A stretch of 64,000 bases of DNA, from positions 7,592,874 to 7,656,873 of the forward strand of contig NC_051445.1 in NCBI RefSeq assembly GCF_001649575.2, in the 5' to 3' direction. Below are positions 29,917 to 41,675 of this stretch, in pieces; position 1 is the stretch's first letter; each line of letters opens with the position of its first letter. The notes under the pieces are model-generated. The model made no database searches, had not been told where the DNA came from, and saw only the letters and a program-made list of their open reading frames with translations. A program made the position numbers and the translations under genes. The DNA is from Kryptolebias marmoratus. Its lineage: Eukaryota; Chordata; Actinopteri; Cyprinodontiformes; Rivulidae.

Positions 29917-32900
29917 ATGGGTTCCGTTTCCAACCAGGAGTTCCCAGGTTGAGTAACTTCAGAAAAGCCGCACTTTGGTGGCTTCGCGACTTAATGAAGC
30001 CGTTTTCTCACCGACTGTCTTTCCGGCTGCACTGGAACATCTGCAGGCATTGTTTGCTCACACATGCGGTGGCACATGCATTTTGTGAGAAGCTCTCAGG
30101 GATCAGTTATTTGGCACAAAGTTGCGGCTCATTTGGTTGAAAAATGCGCACTGGTTGTTGTCGTTTTAACAGAATTTATAACTTTTCTTCTGTTTTTAAA
30201 AATCACATTTATGCACAATCTGAGCTTCTCGTGTTGTGTAATCGATTCGCATTGATTGTTACGTTCAGGGTAAAGAGAGGGGGAAAAGTTTTAAAAGCTC
30301 TATTTGCTTTGGAGACGGGTGCGTAAATTTCCCTCTCCATCTTAGTTTTTATTTCCATACTTTTTTTCTCTCTCTCCCTTTAATTGTAGGAGTTTGTAAG
30401 ACTGAGGAGGATGAAGGACCGAGCACGGAGGAAGATTCACCGTCCTTCCACGGGGTCGGGGTGTGTAAGTGGTTCAACGTCCGCATGGGCTTCGGGTTCC
30501 TGTCCATGACCAGCCGGGACGGAGTGGCGCTGGACGAACCGGTGGACGTGTTTGTCCATCAGGTAGGAGCTGAACCCGAGTCACATCCAAAACACAGCCT
30601 GCTTGTACTTCCTGTGTCCCAACAATGACATCTAAATTTTGCTGTATTCGTTTATTTTATTTTTTAATTCTGGCTAAAAAGTCCTTCCTCGCAGGATGGA
30701 GATCCCTCCACCTGTTTCCAAGCAGCTTAATTAATTTGCGATGTTTTTTTGGCTTGTATTGTTAAACCAATTAATTAAAAATGTAACTAATTAAAGCACC
30801 TTAAAGGTAGAGCCTGTTGGCACACACAATGTAAAAATATGGTGCGTTTGCAGGCTTTGAGGGAGTTTTTTATTTTAATTTACAGCAAAATAAAGGGAAG
30901 TTTGGTAGTTCTGGGTGGCTGTATTTTCTGTTTGGGTCCTTTGGGGCAAACACATGTTGCTGCAGGCCTCCTTGGTGTGTTTAGAGCAGGGATGATGGAG
31001 ACATGAAACTTGGGTTATTGTTATTCAGTGGAGCTTACACACCTTAACAAGCTTACAGCGGTTCTCTGGAGCTGCATGAAAACTGCTCCTTTAAGGAAGA
31101 GGAGGCATCACTGATCCTCCCCCAGAGATGGGAACAGATATCACTGACAAATATGTGAGGTTAGATTTCTTTTAGGAGACATTTCTATTGTGTAAAAGGG
31201 CGAAACAGAGCGGGGACATAATGAGAAATTAAAATTCTCTCTATGTGCAGAGGATATCCAGGCCAGGGTTTGTGTTCAGTATTTTTCTTATTGCAATTCA
31301 CACCCCCATTTTAAAGTTTTCTTCCTTTGCTTAAACTTTACCCATGTTTATCCAAAACATTAAAGGTGGAGGTGACAATAGTGGAGAGAGGTGGAGGCTG
31401 CATTCTCTCCTCCTCCCCACCAGTGAGTTCTGTCTGATAAGATAAAGGTTTAGCATGTGAATGGGAGGAATCCCCACTAGCTGCTCATTCACCTCAGAGT
31501 TCCTGTCATAAAGTGATTAAAGGCTCTTTGCTGTCTGCCCTGCTCAACCCCCCTCCTTCTGAGTGTGTGTGGCACAGAGGTGCAACAAACTCCTTTGAAG
31601 AAAACCCTGATTTTTAGTTTAGGCTGCATTTATTTGGTCACATGCAACCAGTTTGTTGCTTTCAGTGAGGCTTGAAAAGCAAAGCTAAATGTCTTTTTGT
31701 AATTCACACACATTTCTGTATGCATCTATTTGCATAAAAGGTTTGCATGTTTTCTCAAGCAGCTCCTGTTTCAGTCTTCCTTGCCAGTGATGATGCATAT
31801 AGAGAGACGTAATTGTGCCTTTTAACTGCTACTTACAGGAAGTTGGTGTTTTATTACTCATTTTGCAAATCAGAAGACGAGTTCAGTTGAGGATAGAAAC
31901 CTACAGTTTAGTTAGTGCTCAAGTGGAGACTTAAAAAAGAGGAAAGACAAGCTGGGTTAAATCATTTTTCTCCCAGATGTCTTTAAATATTGCTAAAAAA
32001 AATCACATTTTTAACATTCATTAAGTTTTCTTTACTGAATATTGTGTTGTAAATTTATTGTTGAGCAGTTTATGTTGTCTGCATGTTTTCCATTTATTCA
32101 GAAATTGCTTTGTTGAATTGCACAATGGAACTTAATGCTGTAATGTTCTCTGCTTTAAATGTACTCATTCCAATGAATGAAATCAAACAAAAATCCTGAA
32201 CTAATTATCCTGAACTCTATCAAATGGTGCAGCTCGAAAGAGTTTACTGAGTAGAAATACATAATACATCAAAGTTGGATTTTTCAATCCAAAATGTCGC
32301 CATTTTGGCCCATTTTCAGTTTTCATCTGTTTATGTAGGCAACAGATGCACGTGGTAATGGCAGCTGTTTACAAATTGCACTTACAAATGTTAAAATTGA
32401 GGGCACATGTACCATAGATATGAGGGAAAAATGTGCATATTTCGTTTCTTTCTTCATAAATATTGGTTCTTGTACGGTTTTCATGAAATTGCAAGAAATA
32501 GAAATTTTCTTAAGAAAATTAGTTTTTTAATGAAAAGAACTGCCTATTCACAGATATTTCCTTTACAGATGATGGCAATATGTGAGTGTATATTGCATCA
32601 GTCCTAAAATTAGTGGCCACGTGTCAAGAAAAAATTAAGTCCCATGGTTCAGTGGCTTTTGTGCAGGTGGACAATAGAGACATGCATTCAAATGAAGCTC
32701 CCCTCAGTTGTCCTCGAGCCCCTCTTTGTGTTTGCAGAAGTCCTGCTATTGTCCCTCCCCGCTCTGATGTCTTTCTTTGTCTCACTTTGCTTCCAGACTT
32801 ATTCTGATAAAGTGTATAGAGTAGACCCCACAAATAGTGCCTCACATGGGGTTCTTGAAGTTAAAAAAAAAAAAGAAAAAACCCCCATCTTGATCCTGTA

Positions 32901-35900
32901 CCTGTGTGAGAATAACCTGATGTGGCCATGTGGTCGGTGAGGGTCAGGTGTGGGGGTAGGGATGGTCACACGTGAGAAAGGAAGTGGATTAACAATCAGG
33001 ATAGAAAGGCCTGTGGTCCTGAGCCTCTGTGGATGTCTGTGTTGCACGGTGTCATTTCTTGATAGTTTAGTTTTTTTTCACAGCCCAGGACTTTTCTAAA
33101 GCAGCTCAGCCTTCACTGAATACGTCAAACATATTGAAAAGGCCTCTTTTAATGTCAGCAGCTGAATCGATTGTTCTGTTTGTAAAGCGTTTTAAAGAAT
33201 GTGTGATCCCAAGCTGCAGAGATTTATGACTTGTTTTCTTAACAAACCTGTGTAAATTATTCTTCGTACAATAGATTGCGTGCTTTGTTTGATTCCTGGA
33301 TGTTTCCACAAATAATGAACGCAGACCGCTGGTCGTGTATGATAAATGGATGCAGCTTTGCTCAAAGTGGAATCAAAGAAACAGTCTATCAAAACAAACT
33401 TGCTAAATTAATAGCTAGCTGTTTCTGTGTAAACAGTTTGCAGCGTGCGTGACAATTTAATCCTATAGTCCCACCTAGGGATTTTTATAGAGGGGTTTCC
33501 CATGACGTGTTAACCAGTCTGAGGGTTTTATCCTCAAACCTGAGCCACACCTTTCCTTCCTTTATCTCCCTTCCATTTTTGTGGGAGATGGAGATGTTCC
33601 TTGCACATACTAAGAACTGGTTCTTTTTTTTTTACATCAGGTGAATGTTGTGCCAATAAATCCCTCTGGGTTTATTGTTTATTATTATGTCCACCAGAGT
33701 TTTAATTGTAAAGATCAGAGCAGTTGTCGAGGGGAGATATTAATCACTTCTGTTGTTTCTCAGTTTATACCTTTTACATCTTTCTGCCAAACAACTATCC
33801 ATGGAATGTCACCCTGNNNNNNNNNNNNNNNNNNNNNNNNNNNNNNNNNNNNNNNNNNNNNNNNNNNNNNNNCACGAGCACCAGCCCCTGCATCCTGTAG
33901 CTTTTTAGGGTTAGCGGTGGTGGTCAGTGTGTTAGTGGGAGCTTTGTGATGTGGGTGGGAAGAGAGAGATGGGGGTGGGGGCAGCAGTGTGGAATGCTGC
34001 TCCTCCGGTGGGGTCGGGGGTGGGGTGGGTGCGGGGTTGAAGGTTATCCTCACCAGGTTTTCCGCTCAAACACAAGAAAATGCAGCACTGGGGGCAATGG
34101 TGGCTTTGTGATGCAGGGTGGTGCATGCGAACCACTGGGTAGAGTCAAAACACCAAGCTTTGTCATTCAGATTTATTTCATCAGGTGATGCATAGTGACC
34201 AACCTAAAAAAAAAACCTGATTAGTGTTATTGGTCTCTGATGATGTCACACAGTGAAGAGTGGATGGGGGGCTTGTACTCAGAGGTCAAAGTCTCCACGA
34301 GCTGCTCGCTCTGGCAGTAATCTGGTCTATATGGTCACTTTTCAAATGTCAAATTATCACCACTTAATTCCTACAATAATGTAAAGAATTTAAATTACTA
34401 TTTTTTGATGGACTCTTCTTATCATTACAATGTAAACGCCTGTGAATTACCATACAATTGAAGTTCCTTAAACAAAAAAAAAACTATGAATGCTGACAAA
34501 TCTCCTCTTTGTTTTATCTCAGAGCAAGTTGCACATGGAGGGTTTCCGCAGCCTGAAGGAAGGTGAGGCCGTCGAGTTTACGTTCAAGAAGTCATCGAAG
34601 GGCCTGGAGTCGCAGCGGGTCACCGGACCAGGAGGCATCCACTGCGTGGGCAGTGAGCGGAGACCCAAAGGCAAAAAGGTCCAAAAGCGGCGCTCAAAGG
34701 GAGACAGGTGAGCAGGGATGGACTGGGAAGAGTCGGGGAAGATATTTTAATGAACTCAACTATGAAACTTGCAAACAAAGACAGGTTATTTTGAAAAATA
34801 TATAACAATGTAACATATAATTTAAAATCTGTACAGTGCATAACTTGTTTCATAACATAAAACTTATAAATGACAGGCAACATCTAATAGAATAAAAAGA
34901 TAAAGCTTTTAGCTATAAACACTTACTTTGCTTTAAAAGTTCCACAATTTTCTCAACTAGTGAGGAAAAATTCACATCTTTCTAATTATCTTTAATCTAT
35001 TGCAGTTGCTTATAGCTTTTAGGTGTCAACCAGCACACAAACATTCACCGATGTATTCAGCTTGGGTAACATGTTGTAGTTACTCCCCGTTTTTAGTTTT
35101 TTCCCTCGAACACCAACCCCCCACTTCCAGCCCCAGCAAGGGTCACATCAGCAGGCCTGACGTGTGACCTGGATCAATAACTGTTTAAATCTGCTGCTCC
35201 CTGGTGAATTCAAACCAGCCTACTTTCTCCCTTCTGTTACTAAACCTCTCCCACTGACAGAAATTTTTTCAAACCCAAAAACTACAAAACTTGTAAGCCA
35301 ACTTCCAGTTTTGATATTATTTCTCTCGATAAGTTCTAACTTTGTGGATTAATCTATGGGTTTTCCTTTATCTGAAAGGGTTTATTGATAGCAATCCATC
35401 CACGCCGTTTCATTTTATTACTTTCAGAGTTTCAAGGAAGAGACCTATAATTCTAAAAGTGAAAGCAATTACAAAACTAAAAGATACAATAAAAGTAAGA
35501 GTGTACCTCCCTTATCAGAAGAGAGAGAAATAAAAAATCAGCTACGCAGATCTGGATTTTTGGATCAGTCTTTGAGTGTCGGTATGATGCGAGGTTAAAG
35601 ACGTATCAGCTTCACCTCGTGTCAGTTGTGATTACAACCAGAGAGAGGTGAGTGTGAGAACAGAGATCATTACTGCCTCAAAGAGTCCTGGGAGGCCACC
35701 GTGGTTCAATACTTGTTCGTACGCCGCACTGATTCATGCATAGGACACGAGTGTTTCATGCATGTTTCATTATGCAGCATTAGGCTGTGTTTACCAGATT
35801 TGTATTTGAGTAACTGGTTGCTTTTGCAACCAGCAACCAAAATAAACATGTTTTTTTGTATGGAATTAACGAGTATTCTGTTGTGATCTAATTTTAAGTT

Positions 35901-37806
35901 AGCTTTGCTTATTAAGACCTGGTGTGTTTAAGTCCACATTTTATAAACCACCTTTCTGAGTGTGTATGTGTATATATATATAAAACCGAGGAAGGGAAAA
36001 AAGTTCCTATTCATTTAATTGATAACAGATGCAAGAGCCCAGGCAAGAAGGTGAAGGGTCATTGTTGTCATAGCAACTGTGTATGAATAAAAGGAAGAGA
36101 GCTGGGGGCTCGAATGGGATTGGGGGAGGGTGGGAGGTCAGGGTTCAGAGGTCATTACTGCAGCTTTTTTAGACAAAGGGACCACTTCCACTTTCCTCCT
36201 GATGGATGCTGATGTAGGGAGCTTCTGTGATGTGACGGTGTAGACCTTGACACCACTCATAATGCCCAGCGCTACAAAAGCCATTCTGACCCCTCAGCAG
36301 CCGCCCCGTCCAAAACTCATCTGCCGTCACAAAGGTGGCAAGGAGGGGGGTCCGCAAAGTCACAGAATAACTGCCTCACGCCTACGAGCCATCTGTCTTC
36401 CACCCCTGTACGCGTGGCCATTCTATAGATTATGTCCGAACAGTGGTGGCCGATGGCACCCTGATGGCTCTAAATGACCCCATAGAGTGTTTGTTTCTAA
36501 AGTTCAATGCCGATGAAACGGATGCCACACTTTGATACAATAGCGCCCATTCGGAGGCTTCTGTCAGTGTCAAACAGACAAACAACACAAGCTGCTCACC
36601 ACACGAGAGATCCTTAGTAACTATTTCAGACTACAGAAACATTTCAACTCTGCTATGAAAGCTCCTGCATGATTAAAGGGTTGGTAATAAGATATTGTGC
36701 ATTTTGGTGAGGATTTGGAATCATCTGAGTGATATAAACATATATAAAATGTTTCAAACTTTTTAACCCCTTCAGAGAGATGTGTGTTGTGCTCTAGAAT
36801 GTCCTTAAAAGATTTATTAGGTCCTAATGAGGTCACACCAAGTGAAATGTTGCCATCTAGTGGCAAACCAGTGAAACTTAAAGCTCTGATCAGAAATGTG
36901 CTTCAGTTGCACAAAGGAAACATCATCATGATCAGGTTTTTATCTGTCTGTTTGTTTGTTGTCTGTTAGAAAGATTTCTTCTTATTATTATTATTACTAT
37001 TATTTTTTTTTTTGTTTGAAGTTTAGACAAGTGTTATATGTGTTTCATCATGCTCACCAATTCCTTAAATAATTAAACAAAACTTTCATTTTTACTCTCT
37101 TTAAAACATCCACCCATTTTCTGGCTTCCATCTCCAGCTGTTAGTGTGCGGAAGGCGGGGTACGCCCTGGACAGAACGCAAACATCCATAATCATTACTA
37201 CTAATATTTAAAACTATTTTTATTACTATATAGATATATATTTATTACTCAGCAGTTCTCATTTTGTGGTGAAATAGGCTGATCAGTCTGAGTTGTATTA
37301 TATTACTGTAGTATATTCATCAACACAGTAAAAATCTGGTTTTAGTGGACAAACACCACCTGTTTGATGTTTAACAGCAGATTATATAAGTGTATTAGTA
37401 AAGTGCTTATCAGTTAGGAATCTTCAAAATTACCTTACCTTACTGTACTTCAAAAATGTTAACTTTGTTCCATGTTTGTTCACTGTGGGTCAGTACCAAC
37501 CTTTAATGTATTTCTAAAGATTTAGGTGTCCACTCCGATAAATAAAGATCCTGCTGATGAAATAATAAATCTCCTCTTTCCCGTAGATGCTACAACTGCG
37601 GAGGCCTGGACCACCATGCCAAAGAGTGCAAGTTACCCCCCCAGCCCAAGAGGTGCCACTTCTGCCAGAGCATTGACCACATGGTCGCCAGCTGCCCAGT
37701 CAAAGCACAACAGTCCTCACCGGCGTCTCAGGGAAAACTGTCCCCTTTAAAAGCCGAAGAGGGGGAGCACAGCCAGTCGGCACCACCTCCTGAGACCTCC
37801 GATTAA
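29917..37806 (+). CDS. lin28a: RNA-binding protein Lin-28 homolog A
   Basis: LIN28A binds the terminal loop of pre-let-7 and blocks its processing. It also binds many mRNAs, and acts in early embryos, germ cells and stem cells. The exons are 29917-29947, 30390-30562, 34523-34707 and 37587-37806, coding 202 residues (human 209). The cold-shock domain covers about residues 31-104: VCKWFNVRMGFGFLSM, DVFVHQ and GFRSLKEGEAVEFTFKKS. A basic linker KGKKVQKRRSKGDR follows. Then come two CCHC knuckles, CYNCGGLDHHAKEC (131-144) and CHFCQSIDHMVASC (153-166), and a Ser/Pro tail. All zinc ligands are present. Introns are 0.4, 4.0 and 2.9 kb. A lin28b assignment is less likely because the tail is short and the gene lies among chromosome 1p neighbours. 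Regulation by let-7 and miR-125 is suggested by seed sites listed separately. Confidence 0.97.
33817..33872. other. Assembly gap (56 N) in lin28a intron 2
   Basis: This is an unresolved run of N. The right side becomes strongly G-rich (33930-34040), which may explain the sequencing failure. The true gap length is unknown. Confidence 0.99.
34007..34036 (+). other. G-rich tract able to form a G-quadruplex
   Basis: Five runs of three to five G are separated by one or two bases (GGGG-TC-GGGGG-T-GGGG-T-GGG-TGC-GGGG), on the coding strand of lin28a intron 2, 135 bp after the assembly gap. This fits the G3+N1-7 quadruplex rule. Folding is not shown. Confidence 0.65.
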
Positions 37807-37912
37807 ACAGGAGATTGGGTCACACCGAAGCACAGAAGCCAATCAAACTGCTTCGATGGTTGAGGAGGGAGACGCAATCCCCCTCCCCAGCTGTTGAAGC
37901 TGCTTTTGGAAT

Positions 37913-37919
37913 TACCTCA
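37913..37919 (+). promoter_or_regulatory. let-7 seed match (7mer-A1) in lin28a 3' UTR
   Basis: TACCTCA pairs with let-7 nucleotides 2-7 and has an A opposite position 1. It lies 107 bases after the stop codon, upstream of every candidate poly(A) signal. Confidence 0.6.
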
Positions 37920-38521
37920 GGTAGAAAAAAAAAACACTCATGAAGAATGTTTGTTTTTAATTTTATTAATATTATTATTAATTTCATTTGGTGTAACACT
38001 CAGGAATACTGCTGTATTATTGCACTCAGGATCTTGTTAAATGTATAAATCACTGCTATTAGAGGTGTTTGAGATTGTAGAGAACTTTACCATGTAACGA
38101 ATGATCTTCACAGGCATTTTGCAGATTTCCTTTAAGCGGTGCTGCATTTTTCTTGTGGGTTTTATTTTATTTTGTTTTCAGTACTCAGTGTGTTTAGTAT
38201 AGAGCTACACTTTTGCTGCCTTACCAGTTAATCACCTTCCTGACTGTTACACTGTATTGTCGACAAGGCAAAGATGTACCTTTTACTGTAATGAATGTTA
38301 ACCTATCTCATGAAAGGGGGGGGGGGTGATCATGATAAAGAAAACTTGTGACGGGTTTAAGGGTATAGGTGTAGGCAATGTACTGACATTTGCCAATATT
38401 GCAGTTGACCATCTAGTTTTTGGGGGCCAAATGAATGTCAGACCAAAAGCGGTTTCCAGTTTTTGGTCAGTTATGTTATTTCTTTTTTATTTCCATTCGG
38501 CATTTTGCTGGCTGGTCTGGT

Positions 38522-38529
38522 CTACCTCA
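38522..38529 (+). promoter_or_regulatory. let-7 seed match (8mer) in lin28a 3' UTR
   Basis: CTACCTCA is a perfect 8mer complement of the let-7 seed. It lies before the proximal poly(A) signal, so both short and long UTR forms would carry it. Reciprocal repression of lin-28 genes by let-7 is well established. Confidence 0.75.
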
Positions 38530-38985
38530 CTGGTGCATGTTTGATCTAAGCCATCATCGTGATTGCTGATGGTAAACCAAACATAGATTCGAAGATAGGT
38601 GATTTTAGTTGGGATTAAATCACATCCTTTTTGCACTACAGTATGCTCATGCTATTGTAATATACCAGTTTAAAGAGTAGCTCAAGATCCCCTGAAAATC
38701 TGACCTCTCTGCTGCTCTCTACAGGTTTATTAAAAAGCCTGTTGGAATTAGAATGAAGACCTAACTAAGAAAAAAATAAAACAAACTGCTATTGTCTGAC
38801 ACATCCTCTGCTTGCCAGTGTTAAAATGTTAGAGAAACTTGTTTCCAAATATTGTCTACTATTTCTGTTTTATTTTACTTAGAAGATGACTAAAAACAGA
38901 TAATGGTCAGGTGTGCTTGGTTGCAGAACAATTTATTACATGGCATGGTACTTGAGTTTCCAAGCTGTCACTGGTGTAAGAAATG

Positions 38986-39795
38986 CACTCACTGTCCACC
39001 TTGTCAGGTACACCTTGCTCATACTTACTTGTAACCCTTTCTTGCCTTCAGAACTGCCTTAATTTTTCAACAAGGTGCTGAAAACAATCCTCAGACATTT
39101 TTGTCCATATTGACAAGATAGCATCACTGAGTTGCTGCAGATTGTTTAGCTGCAAATCTTCTGTTCCACCACATTAAACTGGACTGAGATCTGGTGACTG
39201 TGGAGCCATTGGAGTCCAGTGAATTAAGACTCCAGTGAGTAGACTAGACAATGTTTTCTATTATTGTCCAATTTTGGTGAGCCTGAACAAACTGTAAAAT
39301 CTGTTTTTACCTAATAGGAGTGGCACTCACTGCTATCATCTGCTGCTGTGGCCTATCTGCTTCAAGGTTTGATTGCTGTGCATTCAGAGATGATATTCTG
39401 TATACCTTGGTTGTAACAAGTGGTCATTTGAGATACTCTTAACTTTACATCATCTCAAACCACTCTGCCTATTCTCCTCTGACATCAACAAGACATTATT
39501 TGTCCAAACAACTGCCGCTCACTGGGTATTTTCTCTTTTTTGTGACCCTTTTCTGTAAATCTTAGAGATGGTTGTGCATGAAAATTCCAGTAGATCAGCA
39601 GTTTCTAAAATACTCATACCAGCTTGTCTGGCATGGACGAATGCCATGTTCAAAGACACTTAAATCCCCTTTCTTTCTCATTCTGATGCATGGTTTGAAC
39701 TAGATGTCTTAACGCATCGAGGCACTGCTATGTGATTGGCTATATGTATTAACAAGCATCTGAACAGGTGTGCCTAATAAAGTGGGCAGTGAGTG
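38986..39795. mobile_element. Non-autonomous DNA transposon with 30-bp imperfect inverted repeats
   Basis: The left end CACTCACTGTCCACCTTGTC, followed by AGGTACACCT, is matched in reverse at 39766-39795 (right end read backwards: CACTCACTGCCCACTTTATT then AGGCACACCT), about 25 of 30 identical. The interior (about 750 bp) is non-coding, with 'tgcatgaaaattccagtagatcagcagtt' style text that I recognise as a family widespread in fish genomes. It is inserted in the lin28a 3' UTR and contributes an AATAAA hexamer. Confidence 0.8.
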
Positions 39796-40985
39796 TGTGT
39801 TACCATCACTTCAGGTCAGTTAAGCTACTCTAACCTAAAGAGGGCAGGAGAATGCTGCTTTATGGTGTGATTTTAAGTTACTCTTTAAGTTTCTGAGATC
39901 TCTAATTATTATCAATGGTCCATCTGTAGTATGCTCAACTTTAATTGGCTGAATTGAAAAAAATACTACTGCTTTACGACTACTTTAACTTGAATTTAGG
40001 AGAATCCTAATTAGAGGAATACTAAGTACACAAACAGCATCATAAACAGTTGACCTGGACTGAGTTACTAAGGTTTTTGGCTAGCTCTATTCCCAGTACT
40101 TGGAAGAAAAAGAGGCAGAATCAGACATGATGACATTATCAGTGAAAGGCTGGTGTTTCATTTATATTTAGTAAGAACCATTTTTAGGTAGATTTGAGAA
40201 ATTACCTGTCTAAAACCCTTCGTAGGGAAATAGTTTAGGAGCAACCAGCCGGCAAGGAGGAGCATGTAGGTCTAGCTAGGTAGTCAGTATTTTACTCCCG
40301 TTTTACAGGAGATGCTGACTCAGACTTTAACACCCAATTAATATATATGTAAAATTATTCTAATGCCTTTAAAGAAAAAAAAGATCAATTCTACTTATTT
40401 ATTTTCATCCAAGAGGGCTGCAGCTTCTCCCTGTGCTCCTATTGAAGCCTTTTAGCAATGAATGTTTGAGTGCAGATCAGTTTAAAAATTTAGACAGGTC
40501 ATTTAAATCTGTGTATGGCTTGAAAAAAACTCTGGGTAACTTTTCTATCATGGTACTCTCGTTACTCTGTACATATGTACTTGGTAAATATCTGCCATTT
40601 TCCTTAATTTAATTCATCTTAATTACAATGTAACAGTAATATATTGCAACCTGAGAGTAAGAATATGCAGTACATACTGTATAGGTACAGATTAATGAAG
40701 ACTGATATAAACTGTGAGTTTTTTTAAATAATTTTCTTGACCTTATATGTTTTTTTATGTGCAGATTGAGCTTTTTAGAAGAAAAGCCCATTGTTACGCG
40801 TATCTATGCCAAAACCAGTGCAACATCACTCTGCACTAATCATGTGTAAGATGCATTATGTTTTATATATTTCAGTTTAAACACATATACCATATTTTTA
40901 TATATATGCTTATTTTTTAGTTTCTTTTAAACCATTTACAGTTTGTTGATGGTTGGGCTCATCTCAGGAATGATCAATCTGAGAA

Positions 40986-40993
40986 CTCAGGGA
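40986..40993 (+). promoter_or_regulatory. miR-125 seed match (8mer) in distal lin28a 3' UTR
   Basis: CTCAGGGA is a full 8mer match to the miR-125 (lin-4 family) seed. It would be present only in transcripts using the distal poly(A) signal. lin-4/miR-125 repression of lin-28 is established in worms and mammals. Confidence 0.6.
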
Positions 40994-41328
40994 TGGCTTC
41001 AGATTGATCAGAAGAAGTCAAAGAGTGTTAATTCAACATAAAGCAGGGGTTACCTGCTAATCCAAATAATGTGAAAAGTATGACAAGTAAGCCAATGGAA
41101 AATGGCCTCAGGAGTGTTTTTATGCTGTTTTTTTTCTAACAGGACTGTTATTAGAAGATTGTAGAACTCTGGGTCATAATAGCAACATTACAGTTATTGA
41201 TAGTCGGGTCATTTTTGAAGTGATGTTCTGTGAGATAGTTATCAGTACAGTAGTTGGTACTTTACCAGCTGTGGCATCAGTCATGGAGCAACTCTTTCTC
41301 AAAAACAACATATCAGTGTCAAAGAATG

Positions 41329-41335
41329 CTACCTC
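41329..41335 (+). promoter_or_regulatory. let-7 seed match (7mer-m8) in distal lin28a 3' UTR
   Basis: CTACCTC matches let-7 positions 2-8 and is followed by T rather than A. It lies in the distal part of the inferred UTR, between the two transposon-derived inserts. Confidence 0.5.
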
Positions 41336-41484
41336 TACACTTTTGCATGACACTGTTTATTTAGTCAATTGCTCTTTTCTCACCTGAACAATGTCTGTAT
41401 TACTACACAAACATATGCATGCTGAGACCGAAGGTGCTGAGAGGTTGTAAATGTATCAGTCTGCCCGAAAAGTACATCGAGTTC

Positions 41485-41675
41485 AGTGGTGTCCAATCCT
41501 GGTCCTGGAGGATCACTATCCTGGATGTTTTAAATGGTTCTCTGCTTTGACACACCTGATTTGAATGACTGAGTGATCTACAGGCTTCAGCAGAACTTGA
41601 AGACCAGCTGAAGAGCAGAGGAACACCTGAAACATGCATGATAGTGGCCCTCCAGGACCAGGGTTGGACACCACT
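41485..41675. mobile_element. 191-bp palindromic MITE-like element in lin28a 3' UTR
   Basis: The left end AGTGGTGTCCAATCCTGGTC is mirrored by the right end GACCAGGGTTGGACACCACT. The inner flanks also pair (CTGGAGGATCACTATCCTG with CATGATAGTGGCCCTCCAG). It resembles a short hAT-like MITE common in teleosts. A transcript would fold into a long hairpin. Target-site duplication is not clear. Confidence 0.75.

Noticed and set aside
33641..34053. Frames on both strands crossing the run of N
   Set aside because: Their length depends on unknown bases in the gap.
36853..36868. GCCATCTAGTGGC as a possible CTCF site
   Set aside because: It does not fit the CTCF core spacing when aligned base by base.
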